Source: Parabacteroides sp. PFB2-10 (GTDB taxonomy: Bacteria > Bacteroidota > Bacteroidia > Bacteroidales > Tannerellaceae). Taken from it: a DNA stretch of 64,000 nucleotides. Every line of letters starts with the position of its first letter. Position 1 is the first letter of the stretch. Below the pieces are notes generated by a model. That model made no database searches. It worked only from the letters and a program-made list of their open reading frames with translations, and was not told the origin of the DNA. The position numbers were made by a program, and so were the translations under genes. Of this stretch, positions 16,618-25,116 are shown piece after piece. The stretch covers positions 186,001 through 250,000 of the forward strand of contig NZ_JARXWI010000001.1 of the NCBI RefSeq assembly GCF_029893085.1, in the 5' to 3' direction.

Positions 16618-18429
16618 TTCGGCATACATCTCTTCAATCCGGTCGGCATATTTCTCAAGGATCACCGGACGGCGTAGCTTCAGCGTATCTGTCAACTCGC
16701 GACCAGCTGAGGTGAATGGTTCCGAGAGCAAGATAAACCGCTTGATCTTCTCATAGGAGGCCATATCTTTTTGATGCTCTTCCAGGCGGGATCCATAGAG
16801 ACGTAAGATCTGCGGATCCTTTATCAACTCCTCTTTTGTGGAATAAGCAATGCCTTTCTGCTTCGCATAGGCTTCCAGGTTATCAAAATCGGGCACGATA
16901 AGGGCACCGACAAATTTGCGTTGATCGCCAATAACAGCTACTTGTGCGATGAATTTATCGGCACTTACCGCATTTTCGATGGCTTGCGGAGCAATGTATT
17001 TTCCGTTGGATGTTTTATAGAGGTCTTTTATTCTCTCTTTGAAGAACAATACTTTTCCCTCCAAACGACCGGCATCACCAGTGCGCAGGTAGCCATCTTC
17101 CGTGAAGGATTTTTTGTTTTCCTCGGGTTTCTTGTAGTAACCGCTGGTAATGGTTCTGCCTCGTACCAATATCTCATCGTTGGTCGGATCGATCTTGACC
17201 TCCACATCCGGCATGACCTCTCCAATGGAACCGATCACAAAGCCCTGCATCGGGCAGAAGGAAACGGTTGCAGTAGTTTCGCTTAATCCGTATCCGTAGA
17301 CAATAGGTATATTCACGGATTGTAGGAACACATTGATCGTATCGGAAAGGGGCGCACCGGCGGTGGGGAACAAACGTCCGTTGACCACGCCTAATACGCG
17401 CTTCAACACCCGGAAAATAGTCCGGTCGTAGAACTTAAACTTACAAGACAATCCGAAGGGAGGTTTCTTGCCAACATTCCTATACTCCAGGTTGTAGGAA
17501 TGTCCTGTCTTCACCGCGTCCATCGCCATCCGGCGCAAAAGGCTGGGGAAGCCGTCGATTTTCTCATGCACACCGATGTAAACCTTCTCCCAGAAACGTG
17601 GCACATTGCACATCATGGAAGGTTGGATCTCTACCAATGTCTGTTGAATCATCTTGGGATCACGATTGATCGCTACGGTTACCCCTTTATGCAGGCAGAG
17701 ATAGGTCCAGGCTTTCTCGAATATATGTGTCAGCGGGAGGAAACACATGGAGGTCTCTTTATCGGAAACAATCGGCAAGCGGATATCATGAATACGCATC
17801 GCTTCCAGGAAATTGTAATGATGAAGCATCACCCCTTTCGACTCTCCGGTAGTTCCGGACGTATAAATGATCGTAGCCAGGTCCTCGGTTGAAGCCTCTT
17901 GTATGCGTACCTTTACGGTTGATTCAGCCAAAGCGTTGTCGCCCAGTTTGATAAAGTCATCAAAATAAATGGACGTTTTATCCTCCGGATTCAGTTTTAC
18001 ATTCGGATCAAATACGATGATACGTTTCAATACATCCGATTCTTTCTGAACAATGTAGGCGTTATTATATTGCAACTGTTCGCCAACAAACAACGTATGA
18101 ACGGAAGCATCCCGGATGATATAGTCTATCTGCGCAGGCGAACTCGTTGCATACATCGGAACCGAAACAGCCCGGTTGGCGTATGCCGCAAAGTCAGCAT
18201 AAAGATACTGGGGCATATTCTGGGAATAGATCCCTAACGTGTGTTGTTCTTCTATTCCAAAGGCGGCCATTGCTTTCGCCGCTTGCATGATCTTGTCTGA
18301 AAACTCCTGCCAAGATACTTTAAGCCACTTCCCGGTCGCATCGTCGCGGTATTTCAAAGCTGTCTTATGACCATACTTTTCTGCCTGGCGATGAATGAGT
18401 TCGGCATAATGATAATAAACCATATACAT
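16615..18429 (-). CDS. Long-chain fatty acid-CoA ligase (AMP-forming)
   Basis: A 604-aa AMP-binding enzyme that activates long-chain fatty acids with ATP and CoA. The P-loop-like motif is IIYTSGTTGESKGVMLHH. A5 motif is YGLSETTATVSF and the A7/A8 region is YLRTGDAGRLEGKVLFFKERIKDLYKTSNGKYIAPQAIE. The catalytic Lys is expected near the C-terminus. It belongs to the FadD15/ACSL-like clade common in Bacteroidetes. Start at 18429 is chosen because a TACCTTTG box at 18447-18454 lies between it and the longer frame's start at 18501, and homologs begin with M-x-x-VY-HH-AELIHRQAEKYG. Confidence 0.9.
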   Translation of the reverse strand: MYMVYYHYAELIHRQAEKYGHKTALKYRDDATGKWLKVSWQEFSDKIMQAAKAMAAFGIEEQHTLGIYSQNMPQYLYADFAAYANRAVSVPMYATSSPAQIDYIIRDASVHTLFVGEQLQYNNAYIVQKESDVLKRIIVFDPNVKLNPEDKTSIYFDDFIKLGDNALAESTVKVRIQEASTEDLATIIYTSGTTGESKGVMLHHYNFLEAMRIHDIRLPIVSDKETSMCFLPLTHIFEKAWTYLCLHKGVTVAINRDPKMIQQTLVEIQPSMMCNVPRFWEKVYIGVHEKIDGFPSLLRRMAMDAVKTGHSYNLEYRNVGKKPPFGLSCKFKFYDRTIFRVLKRVLGVVNGRLFPTAGAPLSDTINVFLQSVNIPIVYGYGLSETTATVSFCPMQGFVIGSIGEVMPDVEVKIDPTNDEILVRGRTITSGYYKKPEENKKSFTEDGYLRTGDAGRLEGKVLFFKERIKDLYKTSNGKYIAPQAIENAVSADKFIAQVAVIGDQRKFVGALIVPDFDNLEAYAKQKGIAYSTKEELIKDPQILRLYGSRLEEHQKDMASYEKIKRFILLSEPFTSAGRELTDTLKLRRPVILEKYADRIEEMYAE

Positions 18430-18446
18430 CTGTTTTTGTGTACTTG

Positions 18447-18454
18447 CAAAGGTA
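18447..18454 (-). promoter_or_regulatory. -7 box (TACCTTTG) of acyl-CoA ligase gene
   Basis: TAnnTTTG match whose expected transcription start falls within ~12 nt of the ATG at 18429, excluding the longer reading-frame start. Confidence 0.5.
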
Positions 18455-18568
18455 GGGTATTCTTTGTTTACACCTTCTTTTTCATCTTGTTTTTTACACA
18501 TTATCTCGTTTTTTGTGCAGTTTCGCTCTGCTTTTCGGTTAATAATAGTTAAATAATAGTAGCTTGTA

Positions 18569-18599
18569 TTGCAATGTACCTTGTCTTTGCATATATTTG
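18569..18599 (+). promoter_or_regulatory. Promoter of PadR-PspC operon
   Basis: TTG (18569-18571), 20-nt spacer, TATATTTG (18592-18599): one of the best -33/-7 matches in the window. It places the start of transcription about 12 nt before the ATG at 18619. Confidence 0.65.
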
Positions 18600-18618
18600 C
18601 ACTATAAAAGGAGAAAAA

Positions 18619-18945
18619 ATGAACGCAGAAAACGTGAAATCACAGATGAGAAAAGGGATACTCGAGTATTGTATCCTTCTTCTGCTGAAGAAAGAGCCGG
18701 CGTATACGTCGGATATTATTCAGAAACTGCAAGAGGCGAAACTGATCGTTGTCGAAGGTACCCTATACCCTCTCTTAACCCGATTGAAGAATAGCGGTTT
18801 GTTAGGATACCAATGGGTCGAATCCAATCAGGGTCCTCCCCGGAAATATTATCAACTGACGGAGCAAGGCGAGGCCTTTCTCGGTGAATTGGAAAATGCC
18901 TGGCAGGAGTTAAATAGTACAATTAACCACATCAGAAACAATTAA
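18619..18945 (+). CDS. PadR family transcriptional regulator
   Basis: A 108-aa winged-helix repressor of the PadR family. The DNA-binding part is LEYCILLLLKKEPAYTSDIIQKL...VVEGTLYPLLTRLKNSGLL, with the wing around GPPRKYYQLTEQGEAFL and a C-terminal dimerisation helix. The start at 18619 is set by the promoter just upstream, which excludes a 15-codon longer frame. It is followed 10 bp later by a PspC membrane protein. PadR-PspC pairs are common and suggest an envelope-stress circuit in which the regulator controls its own operon. Confidence 0.9.
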   Translation: MNAENVKSQMRKGILEYCILLLLKKEPAYTSDIIQKLQEAKLIVVEGTLYPLLTRLKNSGLLGYQWVESNQGPPRKYYQLTEQGEAFLGELENAWQELNSTINHIRNN

Positions 18946-18955
18946 AAGAACGAAA

Positions 18956-20116
18956 ATGAAGAAGACACTTACAGTTAATTTAGGTGGAACCGTATTCCAT
19001 ATTGATGAGGATGCTTACCAGCTATTAGAAAAATACCTGTCAAACTTGCGGATACATTTCCAGAAGGAAGAGGGCGCAGACGAAATTATGAACGATTTCG
19101 AACAACGCATTTCCGAGCTTCTCAACGACCGGATACGCCTGGGCTACGAAGTGATCACCCTGGAGCATGTGGAAGATGTGATTAAGCGGATGGGTAAGCC
19201 GGAAGAGATTTTCGGCGACGACTATACCGAAGAGCGGAAAGAGGAGTTCAAAGCCAAGGCAGCGCCTCAGGTGGCAGCCAAGAAACGTCTTTTCCGCAAC
19301 CCGGACGACCGCATCATCGGCGGGGTAGCCGGTGGTCTCTCGGCCTACCTCGGATGGGATCCGACGGCCGTGCGTATTGCCTTGCTTTTATTGATGTTTT
19401 TCTATTATGTAACCATTCCCGTTTATCTTATCATGTGGCTGGTTATCCCGGTAGCCCGTACGGCTACGGAGAAGCTGCAGATGCGCGGAGAAAGCGTTAC
19501 ACTGGAGAACATCGGGAAAACCGTTACCGACGGATTTGAAAATGTCTCCAATAATGTGAACGACTATATCCAATCGGGCAAACCCCGTACGGCCTTGCAG
19601 AAAATTGCTGACGCATTTGTTATCGTCGCCGGTTTCCTGATCAAATTGCTTGGTATTATCATCGCGATCGCCCTGATCCCGCCTGTAGCCTTTATGTTGA
19701 TTATCCTGGTCATTGTATTGTTTGCCATCGTTATCGGATTGATTGGCGGAGGCATTGGCCTATTGGGCGGAGGTGTCGGTTTATTGGGTGGAGGATTAGG
19801 CTTACTCTACAGTCTCTTCCCCTTTGCCGACTGGAGCTCTGTCAGTGCTTATCCGGAAGTAACATTAATCATTGCAACGATTGCCATGATTCTGGCCATA
19901 GGTATTCCGCTCTTTGCTCTGGCTCATCTGCTCTGTGCAAAGATATTCAAATGGAAGCCGATGTCTACGGCAACCAAATGGATCTTATTAATTCTTTGGT
20001 TTATTTCCACGGCAACCACCATTGTCATGGGGATCAATTTTGGCTGGCCAATTATTAATAATCAAGGTTGGCATTGGAATTCGTATTATCCGACCCAACA
20101 TATACGCTTCTGGTAG
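18956..20116 (+). CDS. PspC-domain membrane protein
   Basis: A 386-aa protein. The N-terminal ~100 residues are soluble (TVNLGGTVFHIDEDAYQLLEKYL...GKPEEIFG), a domain seen in Bacteroidetes PspC proteins. The PspC domain is at ~115-165 (RNPDDRIIGGVAGGLSAYLG, then a membrane helix ending LIMWLVIPV). Several further membrane helices follow, one pair joined by a tandem Gly-rich repeat (GLIGGGIGLLGGGVGLLGGG). PspC proteins sense or buffer membrane stress; the exact role here is unknown. It is co-transcribed with the PadR regulator. Confidence 0.85.
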   Translation: MKKTLTVNLGGTVFHIDEDAYQLLEKYLSNLRIHFQKEEGADEIMNDFEQRISELLNDRIRLGYEVITLEHVEDVIKRMGKPEEIFGDDYTEERKEEFKAKAAPQVAAKKRLFRNPDDRIIGGVAGGLSAYLGWDPTAVRIALLLLMFFYYVTIPVYLIMWLVIPVARTATEKLQMRGESVTLENIGKTVTDGFENVSNNVNDYIQSGKPRTALQKIADAFVIVAGFLIKLLGIIIAIALIPPVAFMLIILVIVLFAIVIGLIGGGIGLLGGGVGLLGGGLGLLYSLFPFADWSSVSAYPEVTLIIATIAMILAIGIPLFALAHLLCAKIFKWKPMSTATKWILLILWFISTATTIVMGINFGWPIINNQGWHWNSYYPTQHIRFW

Positions 20117-20162
20117 CAGACTTTTTTTATTACTTATATATGGTTTATGTATTGTGTGTTTA

Positions 20163-20200
20163 AAAAAGAAGGCCGCTCTGTCTCAGAGGGGCCTTTCTTC
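20163..20200. terminator. Hairpin between PspC and HIT genes
   Basis: An imperfect ~14-bp stem (around AGAAGGCCGCTCTG with CAGAGGGGCCTTTCT) lies between convergent genes, with A-rich left flank and T-rich right flank. It is likely a shared terminator. Confidence 0.6.
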
Positions 20201-20308
20201 TAAGGTTAACAAATTTATGAGTAAAAACCACTAATGAATCTTATAAAATAAATTTTTATAGTCTACAAATATACGGATTGTTTTTTTTACAGTAAACACT
20301 TTTTCCAA

Positions 20309-20704
20309 TTATTTGTAGTTTTCCTGTATTTTAGCTGCCAATTCAGCCATTTTCTCATGGTCTGCCGCCAGCTTTTCTCTTCCAAAATAGACATCCGACT
20401 CCTTATTAATCGGTACAAGATGAATATGTGCATGCGGCACTTCCAGGCCAATAACGGAAAGGGCAATCCGCTTGCATACAATTGTCGTCTGCAAAGCAGC
20501 AGCCACCCGTTTAGCAAAAACCATCATGCATCCCAACTGATCATCGTCGATATCGAAAATATAATCGATCTCCGCCTTGGGGATAACTAAGGTATGTCCT
20601 TCTGCCAATGGATTAATATCCAGAAAAGCGAAGAATTCTTCATTCTCCGCCACCTTATGGCAGGGTATCTCTCCCGCTACGATCCGGCTGAATATAGTTG
20701 CCAT
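20309..20704 (-). CDS. HIT family nucleotide hydrolase/transferase
   Basis: A 131-aa histidine-triad protein with N-terminus ATIFSRIVAGEIPCHKV, the central LVIPK strand and the catalytic triad motif HAHIHLVP. Such proteins hydrolyse nucleoside phosphoramidates or dinucleoside polyphosphates. It starts 11 bp after the greA stop, so greA-HIT form an operon. Confidence 0.92.
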   Translation of the reverse strand: MATIFSRIVAGEIPCHKVAENEEFFAFLDINPLAEGHTLVIPKAEIDYIFDIDDDQLGCMMVFAKRVAAALQTTIVCKRIALSVIGLEVPHAHIHLVPINKESDVYFGREKLAADHEKMAELAAKIQENYK

Positions 20705-20715
20705 AGGAATATCGA

Positions 20716-21186
20716 TCAGATAGAAATATCCATTACTTCAAAACTCATCATGCCCGATGGTACTTTGATATCAACCGTATCACCAACCTTTCTTCCCAGC
20801 AATCCCTGAGCAATAGGGGTACTGATGGCAATCTTTCCCTCCTTCAGGTTGGCTTCGGAATCAGCCACCAGGGTATAGGTCATCACCATATTGTTCTTGG
20901 TGTTCTTGATCTTCACCTTATTCAATATTTGTATCTCTTCAGTTTGAAGCCTTGTTTCGTCGATCAGGCGCGCATTGGCAAGCAATCCTTTCAGTTGAGC
21001 CAGCTTGGCTTCCATGATTCCTTGTGCTTCCTTGGCCGCATCATACTCTGCATTTTCAGACAGATCTCCCTTGTCTCTTGCTTCCGCAATCTGAGCCGAA
21101 ATCTCCGGACGCCTTACAGCTTCGAGATAATTAATCTCTTCCAACAATTTGTTGTAACCATCCTCTGTCATATAACTAACAGCCAT
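20716..21186 (-). CDS. greA: Transcription elongation factor GreA
   Basis: A 156-aa GreA that rescues backtracked RNA polymerase by stimulating transcript cleavage. The N-terminal coiled coil carries the acidic tip GDLSENAEYDAAKE with the catalytic Asp and Glu. The C-terminal FKBP-like domain ends with STPIAQGLLGRKVGDTVDIKVP. Length is standard. The start is preceded by a strong Shine-Dalgarno stretch (AAAGGAGGAATTGATATG), unusual in this phylum, where most genes here lack one. Confidence 0.95.
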   Translation of the reverse strand: MAVSYMTEDGYNKLLEEINYLEAVRRPEISAQIAEARDKGDLSENAEYDAAKEAQGIMEAKLAQLKGLLANARLIDETRLQTEEIQILNKVKIKNTKNNMVMTYTLVADSEANLKEGKIAISTPIAQGLLGRKVGDTVDIKVPSGMMSFEVMDISI

Positions 21187-21376
21187 ATCAATTCCTCCTT
21201 TTATAGATTAAAATAATTGTTTATGAATACGCAAATAAAAAAAGAATCCCGGCCATTTTGTAGCCGGAACTCCTTGTATCTCACTATGTATTTAATGCAA
21301 ATGTACTATTTCTTTTTAACCGGGGCAAACCTTTACAGGTGCTTTATAACATATTCTCCCGGTCGTCTCGCTGCTC

Positions 21377-22540
21377 TTATTTAAGCAGGGATTTCACGTC
21401 ACTTTCGAGCTGCGTGATATCTTCCACCCGTTTGCTTAGGTTACCCTCCCGGTCGATCAGGAAAAGCGCCGGCAACTGTCGCACAGCATAGAGCGCAGCA
21501 ATCTGCGAATAGACCGATTGCGGGTCGTGTACACACACCCACGGCAGATTGATCGCCGCGTTTTGCCACAAATGCTTATCGGAATCCAGCGACACCTGGT
21601 AGATCAACAGGTTTTTATCTTCGTATTTGGTATATATTTCGCCTAACTCCATATTCAGCGCCGGAGACCATTCGGTCTGGTAAGCGGTGAAATTTACCAG
21701 GGTGACTTTTTTGTCACACACTTCAGAAAGCCTGATAATCTTACCGTTTACATCCGGTAAAGCAATATCCAGAAAACTGACCACCTGCACGTTCGCATCG
21801 TCCAGGTTGATCTCGCGTTGCGCCCTTGTCACTTTCAACGATTGCAAAGCCAGGTTATGCAGGTGTACCGAGCGCTCGGTCTTCGGATAATAATGATCAT
21901 AGCTGGTCGCTACCGCTGCAAAAGCTCTGGAATCGTCCCGGTCATATATATCGAAAAAGAGCATACCGTCGATCTGCTGGAAAAGAGCAAAATAAGCTGC
22001 GGTCGACATCGGAGCAGCATAAATATACTCCCGAGCCACCTCTTTGTAGTTTTTGCCTATTTCCTGCATTTTTTTCGTATAGGTTTCATCATCCACCTGT
22101 TTGTTTTCATATTCTTTACGCAAACGGTTCAAGGCCTGGTTGGCATCCAGCTGAGCCAGTGTAATGCTTTTGATCGCCTGGCTGTTGGCGGAGCCTTCCA
22201 CCGAATAGGAAACAGCAAATGTGCTTGCATCGGCAATAAACGAAACGGTTTCCGTTGAATCGATCGCAAAGTTGATCAACTTATCGTTTAACCTCAACCG
22301 ATAAAAGTCCGGAGCCTCCGGACGTGCTTCTTTGAACTTGAATTTCCCGTTTGTCTTTAGCCGGACAGAATCGAGAAGCTCAACAGACGCTACACGCACA
22401 TTCTCCAGATACATCGTTTGTCCATCCGCCCCGGAAACAGTTCCCGTTACTGTAAATTCAGAATTCCCCGAACAAGATGTAAACAGTATCCCGAGAAACA
22501 TTCCGCAAAACAAAACCAGTGGCAAAGCTCTTCTCTTCAT
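21377..22540 (-). CDS. Thioredoxin-fold lipoprotein lacking CxxC (DUF4369-like)
   Basis: A 387-aa predicted lipoprotein (signal with TSC lipobox, ...LGILFTSC). The N-terminal ~100 residues resemble DUF4369 (FTVTGTVSGADGQTMYLENV). The middle is helical. The C-terminal ~130 residues are an AhpC/TSA-thioredoxin fold of the TlpA/ResA type. The active-site stretch, normally WASWCGPC, reads NFTAYQTEWSPALNMEL, so both redox cysteines are gone; the cis-Pro region (VRQLPALFLIDREG) is kept. It probably acts as a binding or structural protein rather than a disulfide oxidoreductase. Start at 22540 is supported by a TATATTTG box at 22563-22570. Confidence 0.8.
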   Translation of the reverse strand: MKRRALPLVLFCGMFLGILFTSCSGNSEFTVTGTVSGADGQTMYLENVRVASVELLDSVRLKTNGKFKFKEARPEAPDFYRLRLNDKLINFAIDSTETVSFIADASTFAVSYSVEGSANSQAIKSITLAQLDANQALNRLRKEYENKQVDDETYTKKMQEIGKNYKEVAREYIYAAPMSTAAYFALFQQIDGMLFFDIYDRDDSRAFAAVATSYDHYYPKTERSVHLHNLALQSLKVTRAQREINLDDANVQVVSFLDIALPDVNGKIIRLSEVCDKKVTLVNFTAYQTEWSPALNMELGEIYTKYEDKNLLIYQVSLDSDKHLWQNAAINLPWVCVHDPQSVYSQIAALYAVRQLPALFLIDREGNLSKRVEDITQLESDVKSLLK

Positions 22541-22562
22541 GCTCTTTTTATATTTTTTGTTG

Positions 22563-22570
22563 CAAATATA
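22563..22570 (-). promoter_or_regulatory. -7 box (TATATTTG) of thioredoxin-like lipoprotein
   Basis: TAnnTTTG match 22 nt before the ATG at 22540. The longer open frame begins at 22573, just upstream of this box, so it cannot be the translated start. Confidence 0.5.
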
Positions 22571-22683
22571 CATGATTTAAGTTATATACAGAACAACGAT
22601 CTTCAAAGTTTGTGAAATTTGAATCCCCTCACCTTCTCCCCTTCATTTTTCGGATAGATCGTGCGATGTACCGGTATTTTTTC

Positions 22684-22691
22684 TACATTTG
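22684..22691 (+). promoter_or_regulatory. -7 box (TACATTTG) of T9SS protease gene
   Basis: TAnnTTTG match 20 nt before the ATG at 22712, inside the longer frame that begins at 22661. It therefore supports the later start. Confidence 0.5.
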
Positions 22692-22711
22692 TTTTTTACT
22701 TCAAAAAAGAG

Positions 22712-24952
22712 ATGAAAAGAATCACCTATTTATTGTGCGCGTTGTTTTTGTTCCGCTTTGTTGCAATAGGGCAGATCAGTTACGGGGGTAAACCATTGCC
22801 GCTTACTTTTACCCGGAGCGCGGCGCCTCTCTTGTTTGAAGAGATGCCCGCTTTTGATGTGGCGGAAGAACTGCGCATCGATTCGCTCAACGAGGAGAAT
22901 GGGCAGAGAAATTTCCGGTTTGCATACAAATTCATGACGGATTTCTCACCGCATAATGCCGGGAGCTCTTTTACGCTGGCCGACGGAACACGTGTGTGGC
23001 GTTTGGGCATTCGTTCTGCCGGAGCCTATTCCATCAATCTGCTTTTCTCCGAGTTCGAGATACCGCCGGGCGCCCGCCTTTTTCTTTACAACAAAAATCA
23101 GACGCATATCCTGGGGGCTTTTACGCATCAAAACAATTCCGATCTGCGTATTTTGCCGGTTTCACCGGTCGATGGCGACGAAATTATTGTGGAATACCAG
23201 GAGCCTGCCGATGCGCCCTTCAACGGCATACTACGCGTCGGGGAGGTCAATCATGCCTATCGCTCGTTGCGCGACAAAGAACCCACGACCGACCTAAACT
23301 ACAATAGCTGCATGCCGCCTTTGGCCTGCCTGCCCGATGATCCGGTCTTGACGGACGAACTGGGGCGAAGCGTCGTATTATTGATTATCGATGGACAACG
23401 TTATTGCACAGGGGTGATGATAAACAACACGGAAAATGATGGCAAACCCTATCTGTTGACGGCCTCCCATTGTATTAATAATAATTTTAAAATTACGGAT
23501 CCCGAGGCGTTTCATGTACAGGCCGGTACAATCGTTACTTTTTTCAATTACAATAGTCCGCTTTGCCAAACGATTGTGCGTGCGGCAGAGGAGCAGTCGA
23601 TGGCCTCCACCCGACTGGTGGCGATGAACGAGGATACCGATATGGCTTTGTTGCAATTAGTAGAGACCCCACCGGCCTATTATCAGCCCTATTACGCGGG
23701 GTGGAATATAGCCGAACAGCCGGAAGGGCCTTACTTTAATATTCACCATCCACAGGCTTCGTTGAAAAGATATAACTGGTTTGATGACGAACTAACACTG
23801 CGATCGTACGAAGGCAATTTCTTTGTCCCCGACGCCCATTGGTTTGTGAGTAGATGGACTGTTGGAAGCACGGCGGGTGGTTCTTCGGGCTCCCCGTTAT
23901 TCGATGGTGAAGGGGCTATTATCGGTGCCTTGACGGGAGGAAGTTCGACTTGCGCAAAGCCTGAGAGCGATTATTTTTATGCCTTTCATACATCCTGGGA
24001 GTCAGATGAGGAGGCCTTTCTGCAACTGAAACATTGGCTTAACCCCTCGGGGAAAGAAGTCTCAAAATGGGACGGATTGAACCCATATAACGAATCGGAG
24101 GTTTGCATCCGCCTGAGTAATGTGAAAAATAGCGGGTTTATGGAGGAGCTGGAAATGGCTACAACGCCCGATTCGAATGGAAAAGAACCGTTATTCGGCA
24201 ACAACTCGTATAACGCCTCTGTCTATGTGGAAGCCTACGATGATCCGGGGGCATCCTTCGTGCATGGTGTTTATCTATTGACGCCTTCCGTAGGGGCTGG
24301 TTATGAAGAGCTTGAAGTGGAGATTCATCTGTATGGCGGAACGGACAAACCCGGGGAACTTTTGCATAAGGAGACTTTTCGGCCCACCTATCAGGATTGG
24401 GACAGAGCAAGTGATGCCTTTACCGAAAGAGAAAAAAACCTGAACCGGGCGCAGGAAACCTTTGTCCGGTTCGCGGAACCGATCAAGGTGACAGATCGCT
24501 TCTATATCGGTTATTGCATTAAGTCAGCTCCTGAAAAGGTCTATTTCACTGCCTATAATCTGCCGGCGAAGGAGAATCACAAGAATACGGCCTGGCTTTT
24601 CTATGACAACGTCTGGATAGAAGCTACGGCACATCCGAACAAAGCGATGGCCACCTCCCTGTTTGTCGATCCGGTGATTCAAAAGAGAGAAGGAAGTGGC
24701 AACCAGACCACCGAGCCCAATGATCAGGTATTGGTTTCATTGAGTGCCGACCGCCGCCAATTATATTTGTTTTTGCCGGACGGGATCAACCAGGGGGAAC
24801 TCTGCATTATGGACATACAGGGACGTATTTTGCAGACTTATTCTTTGCGCAATCAACATGAATCCATCCCCTTAAATTCTTATTCTCCGGGCATTCATCT
24901 ACTGAAAATAACATTCAATAACAGTTGGACGGTAAAGAAGGTGTTATTTTAA
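22712..24952 (+). CDS. Secreted trypsin-fold (lysyl endopeptidase-like) T9SS protease
   Basis: A 746-aa secreted serine protease. The signal peptide (MKRITYLLCALFLFRFVAIGQ) is followed by a propeptide-like beta domain (~20-185). The chymotrypsin-fold catalytic domain has His in LLTASHCI, Asp in NEDTDMALLQL and Ser in TAGGSSGSPLF, an arrangement like Achromobacter lysyl endopeptidase. A beta domain (~480-670) follows. The C-terminus (LCIMDIQGRILQTYSL...YSPGIHLLKITFNNSWTVKKVLF) is a T9SS type A sorting signal. It is probably exported to the surface and involved in protein degradation or processing. It stands alone; specificity for Lys is inference. Confidence 0.85.
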   Translation: MKRITYLLCALFLFRFVAIGQISYGGKPLPLTFTRSAAPLLFEEMPAFDVAEELRIDSLNEENGQRNFRFAYKFMTDFSPHNAGSSFTLADGTRVWRLGIRSAGAYSINLLFSEFEIPPGARLFLYNKNQTHILGAFTHQNNSDLRILPVSPVDGDEIIVEYQEPADAPFNGILRVGEVNHAYRSLRDKEPTTDLNYNSCMPPLACLPDDPVLTDELGRSVVLLIIDGQRYCTGVMINNTENDGKPYLLTASHCINNNFKITDPEAFHVQAGTIVTFFNYNSPLCQTIVRAAEEQSMASTRLVAMNEDTDMALLQLVETPPAYYQPYYAGWNIAEQPEGPYFNIHHPQASLKRYNWFDDELTLRSYEGNFFVPDAHWFVSRWTVGSTAGGSSGSPLFDGEGAIIGALTGGSSTCAKPESDYFYAFHTSWESDEEAFLQLKHWLNPSGKEVSKWDGLNPYNESEVCIRLSNVKNSGFMEELEMATTPDSNGKEPLFGNNSYNASVYVEAYDDPGASFVHGVYLLTPSVGAGYEELEVEIHLYGGTDKPGELLHKETFRPTYQDWDRASDAFTEREKNLNRAQETFVRFAEPIKVTDRFYIGYCIKSAPEKVYFTAYNLPAKENHKNTAWLFYDNVWIEATAHPNKAMATSLFVDPVIQKREGSGNQTTEPNDQVLVSLSADRRQLYLFLPDGINQGELCIMDIQGRILQTYSLRNQHESIPLNSYSPGIHLLKITFNNSWTVKKVLF

Positions 24953-25005
24953 TCAAAATAGAAAGATTTTATACCTTATTTGCTATTCATAACAAAAAAA
25001 AAGTT

Positions 25006-25013
25006 TAGTTTTG
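25006..25013 (+). promoter_or_regulatory. -7 box (TAGTTTTG) of OmpA/TPR lipoprotein gene
   Basis: TAnnTTTG match. A TTTG at 24979-24982 lies 23 nt upstream, slightly far for a -33. It implies a leader of about 100 nt. Confidence 0.45.
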
Positions 25014-25116
25014 CATGTTGCTGATATTGTGCAATGAAGGGCTAAACGCAGATATGAGAAACACACTATGCATGTAAATATTTAATATAAAGTAACATTT
25101 AAACTTACATCGAATT

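Noticed and set aside
19741-19800. Tandem repeat in the PspC gene as a phase-variable tract
   Set aside because: The Gly-rich units are multiples of three and diverged at DNA level, so slippage switching is unlikely.
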